DNA of 20,456 nt from a virus: IMG/VR virus record IMGVR_UViG_3300021376_000448, positions 1 through 20,456 of that record; one strand, given 5' to 3'. Positions 1-8,400 of the stretch are shown piece after piece. The position numbers were made by a program, and so were the translations under genes. The notes below the pieces were generated by a model. That model did no database searches and was not told where the DNA came from. It saw nothing but the letters and a program-made list of their open reading frames with translations. The stretch's first letter is position 1. Each line of letters begins with the position of its first letter.

Positions 1-130
1 GCGGTGGCTCAGGCGGTGGCGCAGGCGGTGGCGCAGGCGGTGGCTCAGGCGGTGGCTCAGGCGGTGGCTCAGGCGGTGGCTCAGGCGGTGGCTCAGGCGG
101 TGGCTCAGGCGGTGGCTCAGGCGGTGGCTC
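1..130. repeat. 12-bp tandem repeat (about 11 copies), coding in several frames
   Basis: The first 130 bases are a nearly perfect tandem array of the 12-mer ggcggtggctca. Two units near the left end carry gca in place of tca. Because the unit is a multiple of three, all repeat frames except the one with TGA stay open: plus-strand Gly-Gly-Gly-Ser, or minus-strand Glu-Pro-Pro-Pro. It is strikingly GC-rich against the AT-rich surroundings. The array continues beyond the left edge, so its full copy number is unknown. Confidence 0.95.
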
Positions 131-139
131 GTCTTGCAT
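1..139 (-). CDS. Possible start of a Pro/Glu-repeat protein (partial, runs off the left edge)
   Basis: On the minus strand an ATG at 137-139 opens M-Q-D-E followed by Pro-Pro-Pro-Glu repeats, two of them Pro-Pro-Pro-Ala, and stays open to the window edge. It begins 15 bp after the stop of the 800-residue fibre gene, matching the tight packing of the rest of this minus-strand operon. Upstream there is a weak AAAGGG about 11 bases from the ATG. A competing reading exists: on the plus strand the same DNA encodes a Gly-Gly-Gly-Ser/Ala repeat that ends S-S-C-I-E-L-K-S-L and a TAG at 156-158, overlapping the fibre gene's stop codon. I favour the minus strand because of operon direction and spacing, but only weakly. 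Function is unknown; low-complexity repeats of this kind usually act as flexible spacers. Confidence 0.4.
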   Translation of the reverse strand, partial: MQDEPPPEPPPEPPPEPPPEPPPEPPPEPPPEPPPAPPPAPPPEPP

Positions 140-154
140 AGAGCTTAAATCCCT

Positions 155-2557
155 TTAGGATTTTATTTTACTTTTTAATTTTTCAACTTCCGCAGAAAGT
201 TCTTTAACCGCCTGAATTAAAACTGTAGTCAATCTACCATAATCAAGACCAGATACTTCTCCTTTGTCATTTTTAGCTACAATCATTGGAAGAATTTGAT
301 TAACTTCTTCAGCAATTAAGCCTATATCGCCATCTCTTTTTTTGTTTTTCCAATCAAAAGTAACTGGCCTTAATGAATTTATAAGATTAAGACCATTTTT
401 TAAATTTTTAATTTTTTTCTTAAAACGCTTTGAAGAAGTTGAATTATAAGCGACAGCTTCTATTTCTCCATTTTCAGCATTTAAAAATATACTAGTGGTG
501 TTATCATCTTGCTTCAAATATAGTGTTCCGTGTATTCCGTTTGATTTATAAAAATCAGTTCCACCAATAGCTATTTGTTTAAGAACAAATAATTCTCCCG
601 CATTATTATTTGGACCTTCAATCAATTCGCTAGGATTACTTCCTATAACAACAGCGCCTTCCATCGATATAAGCATTCTTGTGATACCAATATCAGTATT
701 AATAGTCTGTGCATTATTTTCTTTTGTTATGGTTGTACTTTTTGATGTTCTAAATTCAATTGCTCCATCTCTAGGTCCATTAAAAAAATTGGCTTCATTG
801 TACGCAGCAGAAAGCATCAGTACTCCATTTCCCTGATCTTCGTCTAAAATATCTAAAAATGAACCCGCCATATCAATTTGTGCGCCATACTGAATTCCGT
901 TACCATCGCCTGCGCTAATAGTGAGTGTTCCATTAGAACTGCCTCTTCTTATACCCCAAGGACTATTGATTGTTATGCCATAATTAAGGCTTCCCAAAGC
1001 AGCGCCACCCAAAGAAATAGCTCTACTATTAACAAGTAAATCTGTTCCGTTCCATCTTAATTGATTGCCGCTTGGATTTCCTATAAAAAATTGATAAATA
1101 GAGTTTGCTGTTGGAGCGCTTTCTGCCGAAGTGTTGCCCAGAAAGAAGCCGGGTCCATCTGTAAAAGTTCCATAAGTTTCAGAAGTTCCATTAAATCCCA
1201 AGCCAGCTGATTTTATATACCCTTTATCTCCTATAGTTAAGCCCTTTGAATCAATTCTTACAGAGTCTTTTACATTTCCAAAATGACCTGTTTTAGCCCA
1301 AATTTCTCCATCAATTATAGCCTGAGAAAGCTGAACTTGTCCACTTCCTACAATTCTAAAGCCTTCAATGTCTGTTCTCATCGATATGTCACCATCGTTG
1401 TTAACCCACTCAACCTCGTCCCAATAAGTTGTCCAGCTCTCTCCTTCACCTGGTTTATTTGCAAGCTCCGAAGTATGTGTTTGCCCGCTTTTTACTTTAT
1501 AAACCTTATAAGCCCCAATATAATCACCAGTAGTCTGCTTTACTCTTACTCTAGTTTGATCAGAAGGAATTATTTTAACATCCTTATACTGTTTCGCAGT
1601 TACCCACTCTTCGATAAAGTTTTTGGACTGAATATACGAATTACTATTTGGCAACTCTATTACTTGAGAACTTAAAAATCCAGCTGATGCTTTACCTATA
1701 TCAACGGTTTCGATTATAGCTTCTGTGATTCTTACGCCTTGAATCCTCCCAGTTATACTTGTTGATGATATAGATGTACTTCCGTCAGCGTTCGCTATCG
1801 ATACTATATAAGTTCCAGTTGAACCAGATGCTGTTAAAAATGCTTTTATAGTTGGAGTATCAGCTCCAGTAGGAAGTCCAATTCCAGATAGCGCCATTCC
1901 TATCCTGATAGGTCCATAAGTTAAACCCGTTACAGTTAGCGTCAAAACATCATCTATAACTGAAATAAATCCAGTAAATACTGCTTCGTAATTTCTTACG
2001 GCAAACGGAGCCCCAGTAATTGAAGACTGTGCATTAGTAATTTCAAAATTATCTGCAACCATCACAAAGTTTTTAGAAATTGCGTTTGCTCCACCTTCAC
2101 CAAAGCCTCCGACCCTAACTATCCCAGAAACGTTTGAATGTGCGTCTAATTGTAAGAGCGATTTTGTACTGCGCTGCCAAGCGTTATTATTGTAGACATA
2201 TACCTTGTAATTATCGTCAATATCGTACCAAATGTCTCCGTTTTGAACAGAAACTGGCTGCTCAGTTTGGTAATAAACTTTTGAAGCGGAATTTGTTGCG
2301 GAGGCTTGGGTGCCAACCGCAGAAGCATTTGCTAATTTTGCAATAACTCCATTATACGCAGTTAAATCATATAGATCTTCATTAGTTTCTGGATTGACAA
2401 CTCTTCCAGTAAAAGATATACCTCTACTCCCAAACATCTTTTCTCTTGTTATCTTTTTAGTCTTTTTTGTAGAGTTCTGAAAAAAAAGAATTTGATCTTT
2501 ATCATCCATAATATCTGTTGAATCAAGATCATTTATTGTTTTGCCTCCTGTAGCCAT
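155..2557 (-). CDS. Tail fibre / tip hub protein with S74 intramolecular chaperone domain
   Basis: An 800-residue virion protein expected at the distal tail and self-processed. The C-terminal ~93 residues match the peptidase S74 chaperone family: S-S-K-R-F-K-K-K-I at 708-716, then LRPVTFDW, GLIAEEV and a terminal coiled coil (V-K-E-L-S-A-E-V-E-K-L). By family knowledge Ser708 and Lys713 would form the catalytic dyad that cuts the chaperone off after trimerisation. Upstream, residues about 165-305 resemble the gpJ-type distal region (ADNFEI, APFAV, then a 'VRITEAIIETVDIGKA' helix). This is interrupted at about 193-270 by a Gly/Thr/Ser-rich beta-sandwich-like insert. Residues about 313-385 hold Trp/Tyr spacing (YKVKSGQTHTS, WTTYW) like small carbohydrate-binding modules. 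It is the last complete gene of the leftward operon. The ATG has an A/T-rich leader without a clear Shine-Dalgarno. Fibre identity is secure; the exact tip position is inferred. Confidence 0.9.
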   Translation of the reverse strand: MATGGKTINDLDSTDIMDDKDQILFFQNSTKKTKKITREKMFGSRGISFTGRVVNPETNEDLYDLTAYNGVIAKLANASAVGTQASATNSASKVYYQTEQPVSVQNGDIWYDIDDNYKVYVYNNNAWQRSTKSLLQLDAHSNVSGIVRVGGFGEGGANAISKNFVMVADNFEITNAQSSITGAPFAVRNYEAVFTGFISVIDDVLTLTVTGLTYGPIRIGMALSGIGLPTGADTPTIKAFLTASGSTGTYIVSIANADGSTSISSTSITGRIQGVRITEAIIETVDIGKASAGFLSSQVIELPNSNSYIQSKNFIEEWVTAKQYKDVKIIPSDQTRVRVKQTTGDYIGAYKVYKVKSGQTHTSELANKPGEGESWTTYWDEVEWVNNDGDISMRTDIEGFRIVGSGQVQLSQAIIDGEIWAKTGHFGNVKDSVRIDSKGLTIGDKGYIKSAGLGFNGTSETYGTFTDGPGFFLGNTSAESAPTANSIYQFFIGNPSGNQLRWNGTDLLVNSRAISLGGAALGSLNYGITINSPWGIRRGSSNGTLTISAGDGNGIQYGAQIDMAGSFLDILDEDQGNGVLMLSAAYNEANFFNGPRDGAIEFRTSKSTTITKENNAQTINTDIGITRMLISMEGAVVIGSNPSELIEGPNNNAGELFVLKQIAIGGTDFYKSNGIHGTLYLKQDDNTTSIFLNAENGEIEAVAYNSTSSKRFKKKIKNLKNGLNLINSLRPVTFDWKNKKRDGDIGLIAEEVNQILPMIVAKNDKGEVSGLDYGRLTTVLIQAVKELSAEVEKLKSKIKS

Positions 2558-2571
2558 ATATATTATTTACA

Positions 2572-3729
2572 TTAAAGATTAATAGCTTCGGTGATAAATC
2601 CTGCGGTTGCGGCTGGCGCAGCATAAGACCCAGACATTAAAATTCCAGTAGATTCATTAACCTCAAAAGACCAAGATGTTGAAATAGTCGAACGGTCGCC
2701 AATTGTTGATCCTATTGAGTAAGAGTCTAATCTTGCATTTTGGACTTTGAGTCCAAATTTTTTAACATTCGCCTGATTTGAAAAAACTATATCAAATAAA
2801 TATCCGCTAATAGAAACATCCTCTTGCTTAAAAGTAGTGGCTAAATTTTCTGCTGTAAAAGAATCAACCAAGGAATCTATACTTAGAGTTCCCACTACTG
2901 GCTTTTGTACTTTTCTGTGAAATGGATAATTATTTCCAAATCCATAAAGAGCTTTTCTTTCTATTGGAACTGATACGGATAAAGACTGAAAATTATCGAA
3001 ATCAAAACCTAACTTTACTGCATTTGAAGCTTCTGCGGTAGCTGTTATTTGACATTTACCATGAGGGCATCCTCCAGCAAAAAGACCACTATACCCTGTC
3101 ATATACCTTGAAGTTCTTGAAGCATCTAAGATTCCAATTGACTGATTGCTTGTGACTTCTGAGCCTGAACCAGTTACAAACAAAGCTGGATTTTCGAAAG
3201 TCGCAGAGCTTACTTGAGATATTTCTGCATTAGCTCCAACAAAAGACATTGAAACTGTAGCCAAACTATTTAAACCTATACTTAATTCATAATTATTTAA
3301 GTAAACGTTACCTATACTTAATACGTTATGACCATTAAAATTTGTATTAGCATTAAGATCTTTTCCATTATCTTGCGCAATTACAATATAGAAATTTCTA
3401 TCTTGATTCGATGTGAATATTGCAGAAAATGGATTTTTATATCCGTCTGTTGTTACACCAACATCCATCCCAATAAACTTTTCATTCCAACCTCTATTTA
3501 GATAATATTCTAAATTAAAATTAACATCTGGGGCAAATTGAGTTTGTCTTAATGCAAAATTACCAGTTCCAAGTTGCTTGAGCGGGGTGCGCTCAACATC
3601 AAAAGAAAAATTATACGATTGAATAAAATCTAACTTTGCAACCCCAGATGCATTTCCTGGAGTTTGCATGGCACCGCTAGGTCCAGCAAATATAGCCTCC
3701 ATTTCATAAGATACATATTGTCTAGGCAT
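2572..3729 (-). CDS. Tail-tube-like tip protein (paralogue of the 378-aa tube protein)
   Basis: A 385-residue protein whose N-terminus aligns by eye with the 378-aa plus-strand protein: M-x-R-x-x-V-x-Y-x-x-E-A-[IL]-F, then Q-S-x-N-[FY]-x-F-x-V-x-R, then P-x-[VI]-N-[FL] and a Y-Y-L triad. Both also share later landmarks (an N-x-Y-x-L-x-x-x-[LV] segment, an 'S-[FL]-S-[IV]-x-[VI]-P-I-x-R' segment, and an 'S-S-[IT]-I/S-I-G-[DST]' segment near the C-terminus). I infer a tail-tube fold in two halves, used at the distal end, because the gene sits between the M-like protein and the fibre. Odd feature: a C-P-H-G-K-C loop at 221-226, a potential metal-binding insert absent from the paralogues. A strong Shine-Dalgarno GAGGAG lies 9 bases before the ATG, and the start overlaps the upstream stop (TAATG). 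Confidence 0.75.
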   Translation of the reverse strand: MPRQYVSYEMEAIFAGPSGAMQTPGNASGVAKLDFIQSYNFSFDVERTPLKQLGTGNFALRQTQFAPDVNFNLEYYLNRGWNEKFIGMDVGVTTDGYKNPFSAIFTSNQDRNFYIVIAQDNGKDLNANTNFNGHNVLSIGNVYLNNYELSIGLNSLATVSMSFVGANAEISQVSSATFENPALFVTGSGSEVTSNQSIGILDASRTSRYMTGYSGLFAGGCPHGKCQITATAEASNAVKLGFDFDNFQSLSVSVPIERKALYGFGNNYPFHRKVQKPVVGTLSIDSLVDSFTAENLATTFKQEDVSISGYLFDIVFSNQANVKKFGLKVQNARLDSYSIGSTIGDRSTISTSWSFEVNESTGILMSGSYAAPAATAGFITEAINL

Positions 3730-4700
3730 TAGTAAGTTCTCCTCGCTCCCAATGGATCTTCTCTCATTGTGATAGATATATCATTTACGTTTTTATAAAC
3801 AAAAGTATGCTCCCATTGCGGTGCGTAAAAATATTTATTCTGATTATATATTTTGGGAAATTTATACTGAAATTTTCGATATCCTTGACGCGCAATCAAA
3901 AAGTGGAGTATGCATCTAGCTTCAGCGTCAGATATTCCTTTGAAATCTAATTTAAAATTTTTTAAAGTGTTGGCGTGTAAACCGAAATTTGTTCGCTTTG
4001 TGAATGAATAAGGTAATTCTGTTTTTATCACTGAAGTTTCTTTTGAAACTTGAGTGGAATATGTAGGTTGAAATTCAAATTCCCGCGTCCATATACCTGA
4101 GTTTGGAATTGTATTAACAGCGGCTATACTTGAAGAACTACTTATTGAACCTGTGCAATAATAAAATGAATCATATAAATTACCAGTATTGCTAGGGAAA
4201 GCGGCATTTCCAGTATATCTTACAACGTCATATTTTGAATAACTTGTTGAAGCGGCCCAATTACCCTTTATGTTACTTCCAGTTATCAAAGAATTATTCC
4301 AATTTAATAATGTCGAAATTTGATCGGTACTTACACCAACATTGATATTATATAAATCATTTTCATTATAACTGTTATCTATATTATTTACAAAACAATT
4401 GAATGGTTTATAGATTTGAGCGGCGTCAGTATATTGAAAAAATCCTGTACCGTGCAAGCTTTCAAAAAAACCAACAATTTGCCTTGCTTGTTCTTGTTTG
4501 CGATTTTCAAACGGCATTGATATTTGCATTTGCAAATGATTAACGCCTTTAGGCATTGAATAAATATAATTATCTACAGTTTCATATTCAGCAAGCTCAG
4601 ACGAAAACGAAACCTGCATTCCATACGATGGAATGAAAGTCATCGTCGATGGTATGTTTGTACCAGTTACATTCTGATCTCTATCGTACAAAAATGACAT
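3729..4700 (-). CDS. Minor tail protein (phage lambda gpM-like family), internally duplicated, with a carbohydrate-binding-like insert
   Basis: A 323-residue tail-tip protein. The C-terminal part (about 237-316) has the look of the minor tail M-like family: T-N-F-G-L-H-A-N-T-L, D-A-E-A-R-C-I-L-H-F-L, F-Q-Y-K-F-P, and P-Q-W-E-H-T-F-V-Y. The N-terminal part (about 52-121) repeats the same order: L-Q-M-Q-I, Q-E-Q-A-R-Q-I-V-G-F-F, F-F-Q-Y, then a beta stretch ending Y-N-I-N-V. This indicates an internal duplication. Between the copies, about 147-208, lies a small Trp/Tyr-rich segment (W148, Y154-x-x-Y-D-V-V, F-Y-Y-C, W204) resembling CBM5/12-type carbohydrate-binding modules. It follows the 259-aa gene with a 1-base overlap and has an AAGGA 8 bases before its ATG. 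In lambda-like tails, M belongs to the tip initiator complex; the same role is inferred here. Confidence 0.75.
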   Translation of the reverse strand: MSFLYDRDQNVTGTNIPSTMTFIPSYGMQVSFSSELAEYETVDNYIYSMPKGVNHLQMQISMPFENRKQEQARQIVGFFESLHGTGFFQYTDAAQIYKPFNCFVNNIDNSYNENDLYNINVGVSTDQISTLLNWNNSLITGSNIKGNWAASTSYSKYDVVRYTGNAAFPSNTGNLYDSFYYCTGSISSSSSIAAVNTIPNSGIWTREFEFQPTYSTQVSKETSVIKTELPYSFTKRTNFGLHANTLKNFKLDFKGISDAEARCILHFLIARQGYRKFQYKFPKIYNQNKYFYAPQWEHTFVYKNVNDISITMREDPLGARRTY

Positions 4701-5479
4701 TATAAAAATCCTTGATAGTTGAGAGTCATTATAGCATCATCTGTTGCGCTTGTATTTATTGATTCACCAATAAGTTCCATATTTGACATTGTGAATGCCC
4801 CTAATGATCCTATTTGTATATTAATATTTTTTTTGTTAGAATCTATAACAAAATCAAAAGCTCTTTTAGATTGATAATCATCAACTGCAATAGAAAATTG
4901 AGCAGTAACTTTATAAGGTCTTGTAGTTACAACGTCGATCAGCCTATTTCCGCTTGCTCCGTAAAATGCTTGCCTATTACATTCAACATTGTATGTGAAA
5001 GATTCAACGCGATTTGTTCCTGTCCCATCACATTGAATTAAAATATCTGCGGGCCTAACTAAAGCCAAAGTTCCAGTTTGATTATTTGAGGTAGAGATCA
5101 AGCCTGTTCCAACATTGCCAAAAACAGAAAAATCAGCGTTTAAATTTGGAAAATTTCCAACTGAACAAGAGACAGAATAAGAATTTAAATAGCCAGAATG
5201 AAAGCCAAAATTTGTATTTCGCGAATTATAAAACAAGCCGCCACTCACTCCAAATGTCCCTGTCATTCCTGTTATAAAATCATTTGGAGAGAGATATTTT
5301 TGTATACTTAAATTAGATTGCGGTGGCGCAGATGTAAATGTTCTAAATTTATTGTACCCAATTACATTTAAATGATCAATTGGTAAAGAGTAGCCAAAAT
5401 TAACATCGGCCACTCCAAAGAGTTTGTAGCCGCTGAGAAAAACTTCAACATCATAATTTGCTGTTGATAGTTTTGCCAT
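4700..5479 (-). CDS. Tail-tube-like / Dit-like protein downstream of the tape measure
   Basis: A 259-residue beta-rich protein. It shares the two-half pattern of the 378-aa and 385-aa proteins: N-x-Y-S-V-S-C-S-V-G-N-F-P-N-L-x-A near the middle matches 'N-Y-S-L-E-A-S-V-G-S-L-P-T-V-S-V' of the 378-aa protein, and R-P-A-D-I-L followed by S-F-T-Y-N-V-E-C-N-R-Q matches its R-P-G-D-I-V and S-F-S-I-E-I-P-I-G-R. It is the shortest of the three. The gene immediately after a tape measure in siphophages is normally the distal tail (Dit) protein, whose N-terminal domain has the tube fold, so position and sequence agree. It overlaps the tape measure's stop by one base and has no convincing Shine-Dalgarno, suggesting coupled translation. 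Tube relationship: fairly sure. Dit assignment: inferred from position. Confidence 0.65.
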   Translation of the reverse strand: MAKLSTANYDVEVFLSGYKLFGVADVNFGYSLPIDHLNVIGYNKFRTFTSAPPQSNLSIQKYLSPNDFITGMTGTFGVSGGLFYNSRNTNFGFHSGYLNSYSVSCSVGNFPNLNADFSVFGNVGTGLISTSNNQTGTLALVRPADILIQCDGTGTNRVESFTYNVECNRQAFYGASGNRLIDVVTTRPYKVTAQFSIAVDDYQSKRAFDFVIDSNKKNINIQIGSLGAFTMSNMELIGESINTSATDDAIMTLNYQGFL

Positions 5480-8400
5480 TATCTAGTTCTGAGCGTCCCC
5501 CCTAAACGTTTTTCCTCGTTTAAAGTTTCTAACACTACAGCCTTTATCCTTTCAGACATTTTTTTATAATCTACCCCGCCTCGATTTGAACCGCCTTGAG
5601 TTTCTGTTTGAGAATTTTGCCCAGTGACATTAATGCTGATATTAACATCACCCATCATTTTTGCATTACTCTCCGTTGTAGTCGTAGTTGGCGCAGAAGT
5701 TCCAACTTCGCCTCCATCAGCAAATCTTGGCATACGGCCTTGATTCATTGAATCAAGAAATCTAGTACCATAATTAGCCGCTGCTCTGCGATTTAAAACA
5801 TATTCGCCTCCCATCAAAGCCACTTGTCCTCCAGAGTTGTATCCGCGAATCATGCCACCATAAGCTTTTCCATCTAAAAATTTTACTGGTTCCAATGGTC
5901 CAATTTTAACACCTTTATATGGATCATAACCTTTATATGGATTATATATTGGTAAATTTGGAATTTTAGCTGGAAATGATTTACCAACACCATAACTTAA
6001 AGCAGCGGCAGCTATTGTAGATATTAATTGTCTTTTCAAAGCCTTTCTTTCCTGCTTCTCTCTTTCTTTTTTCTGTTTTTCAAAATCAGATTTATTTTCT
6101 AATATATCAAAAGCTTGTGCCTGAGCGCCCCGAACTTCTTGACTAATTATATTGTCTCCCAATAAAGCATATCTGGACAATCTTTGACTTTGATCTTCAA
6201 GATTTATAAATGCCGAACTCGCTCCCCCTCTTAAAACGTCAGTTGCTCCACTCGTTGTGATTTGATTTGCGAACGCTCTTAAGGCGTCTTCGCCAGAAAT
6301 TGCTCCTCCTCCGCGAATACCAGGAATAAACATTCCTCCGTTATTCATTTTTGCAAGATTAGCTACGCCATATTTTTCTACGGCTGATTTTCTCATAACA
6401 AATTCACCACCAGTGAGCATTGCTGGCACATCGTCGCGATAACCACTACCGCCAGAAACAAGACCTCCCTTTGCCATCCCTAATCCTTTTCCTATGGCAA
6501 GAGTTATGTTTCCAGCAGCCCGATCTAAAAATTTCCCTTGCATAGATTTTAAGAAATTCATGGCAACATTTTGCAATGCAGCCCCAAGATCATCAGTTTG
6601 AGATATAGCAGCTGACATGGCATCTCTCAAACCATCTTTAAATGCACCAGTTGTATTATAAGCAAAAATTTGTGAAAAATTATCAGATTCTTTGTTTATT
6701 TCGTCAAACATTTTTGAAACTCCAGCCTTAATTGGAGAATCTACGGCCATCTGTTGTAACAAATATTCTCTTGAATAACTTGTATTTATTGCTTTTTTTC
6801 TTATATCTGCTATCGCGGCAGCTCTCTGTTCAAGAATTCTATATTCTTCTTGAAGGTCCCGTACTGTTTTAAGAGCTAATTCGGAACTTACTATTCTTGG
6901 ATCATCTGTCAAACCTCCTCCTTCCCCCGCTTTTTTCGCTGCATTATTAAGGGCATTTAATGCCTCTGCAAGACTTCCGTAAGCAATTGAAGTTCTATAT
7001 ACCATCTTTTCCTCTGGGGCTAATCCTTGAATTTGTTCAAGAGACGATTGCATTTGTGATTTTGCAGCATCCTGTGCTTCTTTTAATGCCATTTTCTTTT
7101 CATATTCTATTTCAATTTCTTCTTTTCCTATTTCTAAATTTCTTTTAGCCTGAGTTAACCTAAACGTTTTTTCTCTTGTCGAAAATCCCTTTGCAGCAGC
7201 GCTTCTTTCTAATGCGCTAACTGGTTGCTGAATTTCAAACATATCGAATTGTTTTTGCATATCATCCGCAATTCTTGAAATTTTTTTATTTCTTTCCGCT
7301 CCAATATCCGTAGCTTTATTTAATAATTCGCGAGTTTTTAATTGATTGTTCAATTGAATTGTAGCTCTACTTATTAATTCTAATTTTTCTCTTTCTACTG
7401 AAAGATTTTTTTGTTGCTGTTTTTCTTCTGAAATTATTGCTTGAATTTTTTCTTTTGCATTTATCGCTCCTTGGGTTTCCAATTTTTCAAGTTCTTGGTA
7501 TATTCCTTCAAGTTTTTCTCCAGATTCAACGCGTTTCATCAAAGACTCTAAAGCGCCTTTATCTACAGTAGCTAATTTAGAAGCAGAAGCTATTTGTTGA
7601 AATACTTTATTACGAGAAGATTCCATTGAATCTGCTTTTTTGTAATCTATTTCCAAAAGTTTTTGCTGTAATTCTAATTCTGTTTTTTGATTCTCGGATA
7701 GATTGCCTGAATTTTTTATAAAAACTGCATAATTCTTTGCTCTTTGTAAATCTTTATTGTTTTGAGCGGATGAAAATTTTTCATTAATTTCATTTAAAAC
7801 AGAAGCTAAAGCAATTCTTTTTGCTAATTCTTCAGAAGCCCTTTTTTCTTCTCTTATTTGTCTTTGTTGTTGAACGGCAATTTCAACTTGAATTTTCTTT
7901 CTTTCTTCTTCATTTTTTGTTAAATCTGCTTTTAATTTCAAAAGTTCTTCTTCGTCTTTTTTTTCTTGATCGTTCATGTGCATTCTAACAAAAGGGCCGC
8001 CTTGTTTTGCAACTTCTACTTGTCTTTTTTGTCTGTCAAGCGCTGCTGGTTCAAGCAGATTTTTCCTATCTTGTATTTTAGCCGCATCTTCCTGTAAAGC
8101 TTCAAGCGCATCTTGCAAATTTAGACCTGTTGATCTCACATTTTGCGCTCTTGTCATAGCTTCTGATTCTCTTTTTATTTGTGGAGCTTTAATTATTTCA
8201 TTAATAGCCTGAAAAATTCCTATTCCTGCTCCTGCAATCATTCCCGCTGGTCCTAAATATCCAGCCATTTTTCCCAGCATTCCTTTTTTATCTTTAAGGG
8301 TTTCTCCAGCTAAAGAACCTAAAGAGCCATAACCAGCAGCACTTGTAGCTATTTGACCAAAAGCGCTCAAAGCTTTCCCAACAACACTATCAGTATCTTT

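Noticed and set aside
1-130. CRISPR-like array at the left edge
   Set aside because: Units are 12 bp, contiguous and without spacers; this is a simple coding minisatellite.
1283-1675. A 130-codon plus-strand frame opposite the S74 fibre gene
   Set aside because: Antisense to a well-supported gene, no ribosome-binding site, no recognisable product.
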